Shown here: piece by piece, positions 51,479-59,681 of the stretch | How positions within the stretch are numbered: position 1 is the first letter of the stretch | Layout of the letters: every line of letters begins with the position of its first letter | DNA from: CAYUWG01 sp964448285 | Lineage (GTDB): Bacteria > Bacteroidota > Ignavibacteria > SZUA-365 | Assembly (NCBI GenBank): GCA_964448285.1 | Contig: CAYUWG010000003.1 | Coordinates: 1-64,000, forward strand | DNA length: 64,000 nucleotides | Reading direction: 5' to 3' | Program-made: the position numbers and the translations under genes | The notes under the pieces: model-generated | What the model was told of the DNA's origin: nothing | The model's input: the letters and a program-made list of their open reading frames with translations, nothing else | Database searches by the model: none

Positions 51479-53842
51479 TCAGTGAGGCTTGTTTCTCTCT
51501 TTCGCTTTCGTGTAGATGCGATTCATCGTCGGTGTCTTCACAAATTTTTCACCATCCCAGTATTCGACATTCGAAATAAGATGATCGAAGTAGTCCGTTG
51601 TAAGCGGTTCAGGGATCAAACCACTTTTGTATCCATGCTGATATAATGTGTCATATTGCGTCGATGACGCAACTACTCTCACCCGCATATTGAAGTCGAT
51701 ATCGTACCTGAGTGGTATCCCTTCTAAGCGATCCGGTTGATATGCTGACTGAATCGTTGCTTCGTAGAGATTGACCTGAAATGTTGAATCCGAGTTTGTG
51801 AGTATATGGGCAATAGGATTCCTCTCCTTACCGCGATAGAAGTGATATACGTAGCTTTTCGGGAGCTTCAGGTACATCATTTCAGTCCCTCCGGAGAGTT
51901 GCGGTTCAACCAATCTCCTCGATTCCTCCTGTGGACAAGCGCCTGAGATGAAATCCGGATCGAACATAATAACCACTCCAGAGTGAAATCCATTGTGTGT
52001 TCCTGTAGCTACTATATTCTTCTTTGATTTTCCGACTCCGTTTACGAAACACATATCTGACAACGAGCCGAGATGGAGATACTCGCCAAGTATGTTTCCA
52101 TTTACGTCAAGGAGATAGACAAAACAAGGATAGAAATCCATATTGGCTATTATAGCAATCCGCTTTTTCCCCGTACTATCGATCTCACCTGCTAGTATTC
52201 GATGCACGCCGTATGGCTGTGTCGTGTAACGGTTTTCTGTTGTGACTACCGGTTTCCCAACGGGAGTACTCCATCGTATCGTTCCATCGGCATTGAAGCA
52301 ATAAACACTATCTGAGAATCCTACCTTGCTGTTCGTTCGCCCAAGAATGACTTCATTCAGTCCATCACCATCAAGATCGGTAATGACGTACTGCTTGGCA
52401 TATGGCTCGCTAAATGTGCTAAGGACTTCTTCTCTTTCTCTTCTTGGTCTCTCTGGAGGCTGATATGGTTGCGTCCATAAGACCCCTCCATTTTTATTTC
52501 TTATCTGGTAATCGTTTCCATAAAGTGTAATCTGGTATGGGTTCCTATCCCAATCCTTTATCAGCAGCAAATACCCCACAACCATCACAACCACAAGCGC
52601 AAGCGATCCCACCGCTATCTGCGTCTGATGATGCTTGATCCGCCTCGTGATCCGTTGCTTCATCGAGTACTGCCTCACTTCGATCACCTGCCTGTGCTGG
52701 ACGGAGTCCCAGAGGTGACGGATCGGAAGGATGTCCAGCCGGCGTGTGGGGTATTTCTCCGCAAGCGCACCGCGTGCTTCTTCAGCGACGGTTTCATTCT
52801 CTTTCGGGAGAACGAGACGCTTGTATGGCGAGAAGAAGAGCGTCGCCACTTTTTCGCGAATGTGTTCGCCGTCTAAAGGTCGAACCAAGCCGGAGGGATC
52901 GACCATGCCCGTCAGCACGGCATCGCCTGCAACGAGCGAGTACTGCTTTCCGATCGCAGTTCGTGACTGTGCGGCAAGCAAGGCGGCTGAGAAGCCCAGA
53001 CCGAGCGAGCGCCCTGATGTATGCATCCGGGCTTCGTCGAAGGAGACGGAGCAATACACATATCCGTTCGAATTCTGGTGGAGAAACTCACGCGCGACTT
53101 TCCGAACTGCTTGCGCGGCATTCAACAACTCTTCCTCCACGCCCGCACTCGCCGCATGGTCGATCAGTTGCGGGAAGGAGAGCACGTCCCTTCCATTTTC
53201 CTTTCCGTTTCCGTGCAGTGTGACGCGCAGATTGACGATCCTTCCGAACGTCCGGAAGTTTTCAATGATGCCTCCGGAGAGATCCATTTCGAGAAGCGGT
53301 ATTCTCGCACAATCGAATTCGGTTTGTGTCCGAGTATCCCACTCTTTCGCGACGGTCAAGTAGAACTCGGCTTCACGTCTTCCCTCTTTGAGAAGCGTTT
53401 CGATGAACCGATCGAGTGTTCGTCGTTCCGCGGAACCGAATGCCGTATCAGCCGGGGACGATTCTTCCGGCGGCGCGTAGTGCAACGGACTTCCGAGCCA
53501 CACCAGAACTGTGTTCTCGCATTTATGAAGTGCCGCTTTGCAAGAGGCATACTCCGCGTGGTCGAACATATCAGGGAAAACTTTTTCGATCTTCTGGACC
53601 GTCTCACGAAAGGATGAGAAAAACGCCGGCGAACATCCCGTGGGATCGAGTGAGCGGATAGCCGTTGACAGGATTGGAAACAGCTCCCGGACAAACGAAC
53701 GCATTTGCTCGCGACCTTCGTGTTCCAACGCACGGCTGAACCAGCGATCGATCAGGTGAACCTGATTGCGCTCGCTCTGAGCGACGTACAACAGCGACTC
53801 GCGTAGAACTTCGTAGCTATTGTAAATCTCCGATGCGTGCAA
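51479..53842 (-). CDS. Lon-like domain / membrane helix / FG-GAP-like protein, paralogue 3
   Basis: 787 residues, first of the three. The TTG at 53842 aligns with the ATG of paralogue 1 and follows AAGGAGAAAG. The Lon-like domain has Ser279 (SGRSLGLG) and Lys331 (PLDGEHIREK), closest of the three to the Lon PIGGLKEK motif. The helix is at about 409-428. The C-terminal part has YVITDLDGDGLNEVIL, an FG-GAP/VCBS calcium loop. The three genes are spaced 3 and 6 bases apart and follow the anti-sigma-like gene by 256 bases. A membrane-tethered peptidase or signalling role is inferred only. Confidence 0.8.
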   Translation of the reverse strand: MHASEIYNSYEVLRESLLYVAQSERNQVHLIDRWFSRALEHEGREQMRSFVRELFPILSTAIRSLDPTGCSPAFFSSFRETVQKIEKVFPDMFDHAEYASCKAALHKCENTVLVWLGSPLHYAPPEESSPADTAFGSAERRTLDRFIETLLKEGRREAEFYLTVAKEWDTRTQTEFDCARIPLLEMDLSGGIIENFRTFGRIVNLRVTLHGNGKENGRDVLSFPQLIDHAASAGVEEELLNAAQAVRKVAREFLHQNSNGYVYCSVSFDEARMHTSGRSLGLGFSAALLAAQSRTAIGKQYSLVAGDAVLTGMVDPSGLVRPLDGEHIREKVATLFFSPYKRLVLPKENETVAEEARGALAEKYPTRRLDILPIRHLWDSVQHRQVIEVRQYSMKQRITRRIKHHQTQIAVGSLALVVVMVVGYLLLIKDWDRNPYQITLYGNDYQIRNKNGGVLWTQPYQPPERPRREREEVLSTFSEPYAKQYVITDLDGDGLNEVILGRTNSKVGFSDSVYCFNADGTIRWSTPVGKPVVTTENRYTTQPYGVHRILAGEIDSTGKKRIAIIANMDFYPCFVYLLDVNGNILGEYLHLGSLSDMCFVNGVGKSKKNIVATGTHNGFHSGVVIMFDPDFISGACPQEESRRLVEPQLSGGTEMMYLKLPKSYVYHFYRGKERNPIAHILTNSDSTFQVNLYEATIQSAYQPDRLEGIPLRYDIDFNMRVRVVASSTQYDTLYQHGYKSGLIPEPLTTDYFDHLISNVEYWDGEKFVKTPTMNRIYTKAKERNKPH

Positions 53843-54098
53843 AATGTCTCTTTCTCCTTCTAAAAATGTTTTCGACTTTCGACTCTATGAATTATTCATT
53901 CCATCGTTGTGGCTACGATGTCCGGCCGGTGGATGGTGGAGATGACTTCCTTCTGTCCATCAGGCCATCACCCCTTTGCCGCTCTCCCGATCCGGGAGAG
54001 GGTTTGTGCCGAACTTTGACCAAAAACAAAACGACATACATGAGCAAACATTGTTTAGGTGGTTTCAAACGAACGATGTTCAGCGTCACTTCAGTTCG

Positions 54099-54941
54099 TC
54101 AAAAGAGCGCTGCAACGCTGGCCGCATTCAGTTCGTCTCCATCCACGTTCAACGATCCATTTTTGAATGTATGCACTTTCACACCGGCTCCCCCAAAGAA
54201 TGCAAGCTTCAATTCTGCTTCAACCGGATTGTCACGGCTGTCGGATATTCGAATGCGGTAACGCGAACGACCGGAAACAGGCTCGATATGGATGGTGTGT
54301 CCATGTTTTCCGGAAACGGCGTTCTCACCATTTGCTCCCTGAAGGTGAAAGACATCTCGCGGCAGTCGGATGAACGCATGCGCATCACGGAACGATATTT
54401 TCTTTATCTGCGGGATTACCGCTTCACCGGCTCCATTGGTGAGATACTCGCCGTCGATACAGTCGAAAGACACGAGGACGTATGCATAACGATCAGGCTC
54501 GTCCGCATGAACCTGAAGGAGATAGAGGTGAAGTTCATTGTCGCGTGTGAGGCGAAGGATCGTGCTGCCGTCGGTTGAAAGCAACGTGCCTGCCGGTGCG
54601 TAGCGGTTGAGCACGTCCTTGTCCTGCGCCGCCAACGCAATCACCGACGGTCTTTCGTGTTGGAGAGCCGTCGATGGTTGTTTCGGAAACAACTCGATGA
54701 TGCGAGCCTCTTTCGTCTCCGTCGCGCGTTCCGCAATCCGCATTGCAGCGGGTGAGAGTGTCCGTTCGTTTACATCTTCTATCTCTTCATAGAATGAAAC
54801 GATCTGGCGGAGATGCTCGGCGCAATCTTCGCATACGTCGATGTGCTGTTCGATTTCATGTCGTCTGCCTGCGGAGAGTACGGGAGATTTCAGAGCGAAG
54901 CGCTCCAATTCTTCGATGTCGATATGTGTGTCGTTCATCAT
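54099..54941 (-). CDS. Zinc-finger anti-sigma-like protein
   Basis: 280 residues from the ATG at 54941 (a second ATG follows directly). The N-terminal 60 residues form a ZAS-type anti-sigma fold: helices with EQHIDVCEDCAEHL, giving the H33-x3-C37-x2-C40 zinc motif. There is no membrane helix, so it should be a soluble cytoplasmic anti-sigma factor. The C-terminal 180 residues are beta-rich (LHLYLLQVHADEPDRYAYVLVSFD, RYRIRISDSRDNPVEAELKLAFF), possibly a sensor domain. Copy D of the shared element ends eight bases before the start. It lies directly after the putative regulator gene and ahead of the three Lon-like paralogues. Confidence 0.75.
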   Translation of the reverse strand: MMNDTHIDIEELERFALKSPVLSAGRRHEIEQHIDVCEDCAEHLRQIVSFYEEIEDVNERTLSPAAMRIAERATETKEARIIELFPKQPSTALQHERPSVIALAAQDKDVLNRYAPAGTLLSTDGSTILRLTRDNELHLYLLQVHADEPDRYAYVLVSFDCIDGEYLTNGAGEAVIPQIKKISFRDAHAFIRLPRDVFHLQGANGENAVSGKHGHTIHIEPVSGRSRYRIRISDSRDNPVEAELKLAFFGGAGVKVHTFKNGSLNVDGDELNAASVAALF

Positions 54942-54944
54942 CAC

Positions 54945-54976
54945 CTACTTATACCTCCGGTTGAAAGGTTTTGCAG
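54945..54976 (-). promoter_or_regulatory. Shared regulatory element, copy D
   Basis: On the minus strand: CTGCAAAAC (54976-54968), 12 bases ending CCGGA, GGTATA (54955-54950), then AGTAGG. It fills the gap between the putative regulator stop (54980) and the anti-sigma-like start (54941). Fourteen consecutive bases around CCGGAGGTATAAG are identical or nearly so to copy B. Being only eight bases from the ATG, it would give a nearly leaderless transcript if a promoter, and its GGAGG could double as a ribosome site. Confidence 0.65.
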
Positions 54977-54979
54977 AAA

Positions 54980-56011
54980 TCACTCTCCGTCGCGAAGGAG
55001 TTTTTTACACTCATCGAAGAAGAACTCCTTGGCCTGATGCATGACGTATTCGAATCTGTTCCGTCCGTTCTTTCTGTACTCTTCGTAAGAGCAATTCGGG
55101 AATTGCTCCGAGAAATAATCGAACAAGCGGCGAACGTTCTGTTGGCAGATGTCTTCTAACATCGATCGTACTGTCCTGCTGTAGAGCGCCGATTCCCTTT
55201 CATAGTCGGTTCCGCTTTTCTTCAGTATCTCGTTTCGTAAATACGCTATCGTCCTCTCGATCGCATCGGGGAGTTCGAACTCGAGCGAGTTCATCAGCGT
55301 GCTCGGTTCCGCGCGATCGTTCTCGTCTGAGTAGATCAAATAGAATTCACGGAGGGCGGCGGCAATCGTGGACTTTGAAATCGCGTTGCGGTACGATTCA
55401 TCCTCCTGCACGAAGCGAAGCAGCAGGTCGATCAGGGCTGAAGTATCCTTATCGCTCGTGGCTTGGGAAGACAATGCAGTCAGCAATTCATCGCCGGGCA
55501 TTTCGGGTTTGTGAAGGTCGAGCCGCGTTGACCACGCTTCGTGATAGATCAGACTATCGTTAAAGAAGCTTCGTGATTGGAAGACGTCCGGTTTCCGTTT
55601 CAGAAGGTCGGAAATATTGCGGAGGACCTTTCGATAGACCGGGTCAACTTCGCCGGCGATCTCAACGATCGTTTGCCGGACTTTTCGGTAGAGTATCGTT
55701 CTCAGCGCTATGAGACATTCCTCGGATGGAGCATCTTCTTTATCGCCGAACCTTTCCCTGAAAAACTGAACCAACTCGTATGCGCGAATGCCGTTGCGCG
55801 AGAGGAACAGCTCTTCATTGGACATCACCGCACAATCCTCGATGGAGTATCCCGCTTTCCCAATGACCATCGCTTTCCTTTGGAAACTCGTGCGAATGAT
55901 AGCCTTTGCCGTGTTGATGCAGAATTGAATCAGGCACGCGAGTTCCCGATCGGAACAGGATTGATCCAACACGCAAGAGAGAACTGATTGAAGATTGCTA
56001 AACGGCGTCAC
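54980..56011 (-). CDS. Putative sigma-factor-like regulator (unrecognised family)
   Basis: 343 residues (GTG start), all-helical in character, no signal or membrane segment. I do not recognise a family with confidence. The part IRTSFQRKAMVIGKAGYSIE followed by DCAVMSNEELFLSRNG recalls region 2 of divergent sigma-70-type proteins, and RKVLRNISDLLKRKPDVF resembles a segment seen after it in such proteins. No obvious region 4 helix-turn-helix is seen. The assignment leans on context: a ZAS anti-sigma-like gene 38 bases downstream on the same strand. It could also be an unrelated helical protein. Confidence 0.5.
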   Translation of the reverse strand: MTPFSNLQSVLSCVLDQSCSDRELACLIQFCINTAKAIIRTSFQRKAMVIGKAGYSIEDCAVMSNEELFLSRNGIRAYELVQFFRERFGDKEDAPSEECLIALRTILYRKVRQTIVEIAGEVDPVYRKVLRNISDLLKRKPDVFQSRSFFNDSLIYHEAWSTRLDLHKPEMPGDELLTALSSQATSDKDTSALIDLLLRFVQEDESYRNAISKSTIAAALREFYLIYSDENDRAEPSTLMNSLEFELPDAIERTIAYLRNEILKKSGTDYERESALYSRTVRSMLEDICQQNVRRLFDYFSEQFPNCSYEEYRKNGRNRFEYVMHQAKEFFFDECKKLLRDGE

Positions 56012-56427
56012 TGAACAGGCCTCAGTGAATGAACGAACACTGTTAAGCGAATGTAGTCATGATCTCACATGCAGGCAAACCTCGTTGAGGTAAAGACAGT
56101 GGAAAAACATCGAAGTGTGGCCGGCGGCGGAGAAGGCAGGGCTTGCCACAGCGAATACAATCGAACCGAGCATTCATCCTTCGACTACGCACAGGATAAC
56201 GATGGACAAGCTCTTTCGAATAGCCTCGCGGAATTGGAATTCGCTCTTCGAGAAAGGCGGAGATCTTGCTACGAACGATCTGCCATAGGGACGATTTCTT
56301 ACCCTTAAAAGAGTTATCTGTATGCTCTAACGTTTGTGTACATTTCGAATGGTAAACTTGGTGGTACGCATACTGACGGTACTTCCAAGGAGACAAAGGA
56401 AGCACTTAAAATCAGGAGAAACAGAAG
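56012..56427. other. Intergenic region between divergent genes
   Basis: A 416-base gap between the putative regulator and the propeller lipoprotein. It holds a CTTCGACTACGCACAGGATA tract near 56178, similar to dispersed intergenic repeats of many genomes. No coding frame is convincing. No copy of the CTGCAAAAC...GGTATA element is seen upstream of the regulator. Confidence 0.5.
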
Positions 56428-57552
56428 ATGAATGTGATTGTTCGAACGAGGAAAACCGCATCGCTCTGCTCCTTGATCGTAATGATGTGTGCTTCCTTGA
56501 CTCTCCTAAGCGCCTGCAACGAGGACAAGCCCGTTCAACCTCCTGATACGGAGCCTGAGGACACGACGACCACAAGCCATGATTTCCAATTCCAGGTTTT
56601 CACGCTTGGTGATGGAGCTTCTATGTTGCAAGATGTGGCAATAATCAACGATACGCTCGCGTACGCAGTAGGAGTAATCTATGTCAAGGATTCAACTGGT
56701 CAATACATTCTCCCACCTTACAATCTTGCCAAGTGGAATGGGAAGAACTGGGAGTTATCACGCGTCTGGTTCAAGTTCGACGTAGTAGCCGGCAATGATA
56801 CAAGAGTGAGTGAAGCTGTTGGAGTCCTTGCATTTGGTGAAGATGATCTTCTTGTTTCATCAGGCGGCTGTGTCATGCATAAATCGCAAGGATTATGGAA
56901 ACGTTTGGGGATATTATTCGGAGCTGGTTGGCAGATAGGAAGTCCGTGGCATCTTTGGGGCCGTTCCAGTAAAGATTTTTATGGCGTTGGCGGTGGTGGC
57001 AGTATCGTGCATTGGAATGGAGGTGCATGGGAGAAGATTGAAAGCGGAACGACGCTTGAAATGCAGGACATCTGGGGAGCGTACAATCCGAAGACGGGGA
57101 AGGATGAAATACTGTGCATGGCATCGGAGAAAGATACCGAAAATGGAAAAAGGATTCTGCGAGTAGAGGAAAATATGGTAGTGGTGCTTGACAGTAGTGG
57201 TTTGGCAAATCAACTCGGTGGCATCTGGTTTACAGCAAACAAGCGATACTACGCTGTCGGCGCAGGAGTGCATTGGAAACAACCAATTGATTCACCGCAA
57301 CCATGGAGTGTGTATAAACCCGGTGAGGTAACGAGTTATTTTTCAAACGCCATCAGAGGAAATGCGCCGAACGATATTGTCGTTGCAGGCGCTTTCAGTG
57401 AAATAGTTCACTTCAATGGCAGGACATGGCGTAATTTTCGGACAGATGGTGTCTTACGGGGAAGTTTTCTTAAAATTGCAATCAAAGGAAACTTGATAAT
57501 CGCCGTCGGATATTACGGACAGAAGGGTACTATTGCTGTAGGCAATCGATAG
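56428..57552 (+). CDS. Lipoprotein with BNR/Kelch-like propeller
   Basis: 374 residues. Lipobox LSAC (Cys30) after a hydrophobic SLIVMMCASLTLL, then a Pro/Thr linker (QPPDTEPEDTTTT). The body shows repeated units such as YNLAKWNGKNWELSRVW, SIVHWNGGAWEKIESG and EIVHFNGRTWRNFRTDG together with DIWGAYNPKTG, typical of the WNG-type BNR-like propellers in Bacteroidota surface proteins. Function unknown. Stands alone and converges on hemY. Confidence 0.83.
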   Translation: MNVIVRTRKTASLCSLIVMMCASLTLLSACNEDKPVQPPDTEPEDTTTTSHDFQFQVFTLGDGASMLQDVAIINDTLAYAVGVIYVKDSTGQYILPPYNLAKWNGKNWELSRVWFKFDVVAGNDTRVSEAVGVLAFGEDDLLVSSGGCVMHKSQGLWKRLGILFGAGWQIGSPWHLWGRSSKDFYGVGGGGSIVHWNGGAWEKIESGTTLEMQDIWGAYNPKTGKDEILCMASEKDTENGKRILRVEENMVVVLDSSGLANQLGGIWFTANKRYYAVGAGVHWKQPIDSPQPWSVYKPGEVTSYFSNAIRGNAPNDIVVAGAFSEIVHFNGRTWRNFRTDGVLRGSFLKIAIKGNLIIAVGYYGQKGTIAVGNR

Positions 57553-57718
57553 GTTATGAATAAGAAGATACACAGTAAACAAACTTGTTCACTCACGCGC
57601 GAGAGAAACGGGCTTGCTTATAGCGACCCATGTTGTATTATCAGAAAGAAGCTGATCGACAATTGATAGAACTGCGGGGCTTTTCTTATCCGATGAGTAT
57701 GTGATATATCCTGCGCAA

Positions 57719-59155
57719 TTATGGATGAAGTTCGAGTATTCTCCTCACCACACCGTCCGCGCTCTTCACACAATCCCCCACCGATACGCCGCCTCGGTAA
57801 TTCGCACAGAAGAATAATCCCGGGAACTCCATTTCCGCTTCGTCGAGCGCTGCCATGCGCTCGAGGTGTTCGAGTGTGTATTGCGGAATCGCGCGCTCCC
57901 ATTGCGTTACGTGGATGAACTCCGCCTTCAACGGCGTGCCGAGCAGGTCGCGCAACTCGCTGAGGACGAAATCAAGGAGTTTCTCACGAGGGAGAAGTGC
58001 GTTGTCGGGATTGCGCATGCCGCCGACGAAAGATGTGAGAGAAACGATCTCCCCCTCATTGCCAAGAACGGGGATGAGGGATGGTTGAGACTGCTTCGCT
58101 CTGTTCGCACTGACAGGCAAACGGTCCGTGAAGATCGTCGAGGAGAAGATCGTCCCAAGGATGCCGCGCCGTTCTTTCTCCGGGATAAGAAAGCCGAAGC
58201 CGTCCAGCGGATGCATTCCCGGTTCGCGTTTGAACGCCGTGATGACAACGGCAACCGGGGGATAGGGAATCGGTTCGAGCGCACGCGCCGCTTCCGGTGC
58301 GAGGTCGTTGCAGAGCGATGCGGCCGCTCCTGCCTGCGTTGCGAGCACGAGTACGCGCGATGCGTAACGCGCTTCACCCGCCGTAACGACGAAACCGTCC
58401 ACGGTCTTTTCGATCCGCGTCACGAGCACGTCGGCATGCTTTCGCACGATTGCATGAGCGAGTGCATCGGTGAGCGTCTGCATGCCGTCGCGGAAGGAGA
58501 ACATCTTTGCGGCCTGCTTCGATTGCTCGCCGCGCTGCCTTCGTTCCTTCGCACCCTTGATTTGTCCTTTGATGAGGCTTCCATACTTCTGCTCCAACTC
58601 GAACAGCTTCGGAAACGCCGCGCGAACGGCAAGTCTCTCCGGATCGCCTGCGTACACTCCTGCGACGAACGGATTGATCGCGTAGTCGAGCATCTCTTGC
58701 CCGAGTCGTCGCCTGACGAATTGCGCCACGCTTTCATTCGCATCCCGTGGGGCCGGCGGGATGAACGGCTCGCGTAGGAGACGGAGCTTCGTGCCGAATG
58801 AAAACAGCGGCGTTGCAAAGAACGCGGGCGGCGACATCGGAAGCGGCACGAGCTTTCCGTTTTTCAGTATGAAGCGCTTCTTCGATGCTTCGCTCGCATA
58901 GAGCTTGCGGTCATCGAGACCAAGTTCTGTGATAAGCTCGGTCAGAATCGGCGTCGTTTCGAGCGTGCTGTTGGGACCGGCTTCCGTGAGGTATCCGTCG
59001 ATGCGCCGGCTTCGAATCGCACCGCCGAAGAGCTGCAATTTCTCCAACAACAACACGTCGCGTCCCTGCTTCTGCAGCATGTATGCCGTAGTGAGACCGG
59101 AAATCCCTCCACCGATGATAATCACGTCTGCGTTCTTCGATACACTTGCGTTCAT
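57719..59155 (-). CDS. hemY: Oxygen-dependent protoporphyrinogen oxidase
   Basis: 478 residues from the ATG at 59155; the frame continues upstream only to a TTG. FAD-dependent oxidase converting protoporphyrinogen to protoporphyrin (or coproporphyrinogen in the coproheme branch). The N-terminal dinucleotide site ADVIIIGGGISGLTTAYMLQ (residues 9-28), the GPNSTLETTP substrate-proximal segment, FRDGMQTLTDAL and the C-terminal FAD contact FFCANYRGGVSVGDCVKSA match the HemY/PPOX family. In a minus-strand cluster with hemH; a four-helix protein gene lies between them. Confidence 0.93.
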   Translation of the reverse strand: MNASVSKNADVIIIGGGISGLTTAYMLQKQGRDVLLLEKLQLFGGAIRSRRIDGYLTEAGPNSTLETTPILTELITELGLDDRKLYASEASKKRFILKNGKLVPLPMSPPAFFATPLFSFGTKLRLLREPFIPPAPRDANESVAQFVRRRLGQEMLDYAINPFVAGVYAGDPERLAVRAAFPKLFELEQKYGSLIKGQIKGAKERRQRGEQSKQAAKMFSFRDGMQTLTDALAHAIVRKHADVLVTRIEKTVDGFVVTAGEARYASRVLVLATQAGAAASLCNDLAPEAARALEPIPYPPVAVVITAFKREPGMHPLDGFGFLIPEKERRGILGTIFSSTIFTDRLPVSANRAKQSQPSLIPVLGNEGEIVSLTSFVGGMRNPDNALLPREKLLDFVLSELRDLLGTPLKAEFIHVTQWERAIPQYTLEHLERMAALDEAEMEFPGLFFCANYRGGVSVGDCVKSADGVVRRILELHP

Positions 59156-59280
59156 AGGGATATACTGGTAAGCATCAAAATTCAAAACTCAAAACGTAAA
59201 CAAAACTCAAATTGCATATTGCAAACAAATTTCAATGTCCAAATTCCTATATCGCCAGAGTGTATCATCATGATTGAAAT

Positions 59281-59631
59281 TCATTTTGACTTTTCGATGA
59301 TGGCAGAGAATATCTTAAGCAGTTCCGTTGCTTCATTATGAAGGGCTTGTACTTCCGGAGGAGCTTCCGTGTTTGTTTCAACAACCAAACGCAACCAGTA
59401 GCGACTTTCCTTCGCTTCCTTACGACATATACGGACATGCATAAGAAAGTCTTTCTTCCCCAGCGACTCATTTGCTTCGATGTAGTTCGCACCGACAGAG
59501 CTTGACGAACGAAGTAGCTGTTTCACGTACACTGCATTTGAAAGTGTGCGAACAAGCTTTTTGCTGACAACTGCGACCTGTCTCGCAAATTGGAAAGTCC
59601 GTTCTTCGAGATCATATTTCTTATCGCTCAC
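59281..59631 (-). CDS. Four-helix-bundle protein (23S rRNA intervening-sequence type)
   Basis: 116 residues (GTG start). The sequence YDLEERTFQFARQVAVV...SSSSVGANYIEANESLGKKDF...ICRKEAKESRYWLRLV is the hallmark of the S23/IVP four-helix family, also related to the Avd accessory protein of diversity-generating retroelements. Function unsettled. It is placed between hemH and hemY, with A/T-rich low-complexity DNA (59160-59280) after it and a CAGATCACGGATAG sequence before it, which suggests insertion into the heme cluster. Confidence 0.9.
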   Translation of the reverse strand: MSDKKYDLEERTFQFARQVAVVSKKLVRTLSNAVYVKQLLRSSSSVGANYIEANESLGKKDFLMHVRICRKEAKESRYWLRLVVETNTEAPPEVQALHNEATELLKIFSAIIEKSK

Positions 59632-59681
59632 GATGTCTTTGATATTCGGTAGTGGTGATTTGAAATGTTGTATGAGATTTG

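Noticed and set aside
53937..54010. Palindrome CTCTCCCGATCCGGGAGAG between paralogue 3 and the anti-sigma-like gene as a terminator
   Set aside because: No T-run follows on either strand; it more likely belongs to a dispersed REP-like class.
57866..58777. A 303-codon plus-strand frame opposite hemY
   Set aside because: Antisense to the clear PPOX family gene; rich in Arg and Glu as expected of a shadow.
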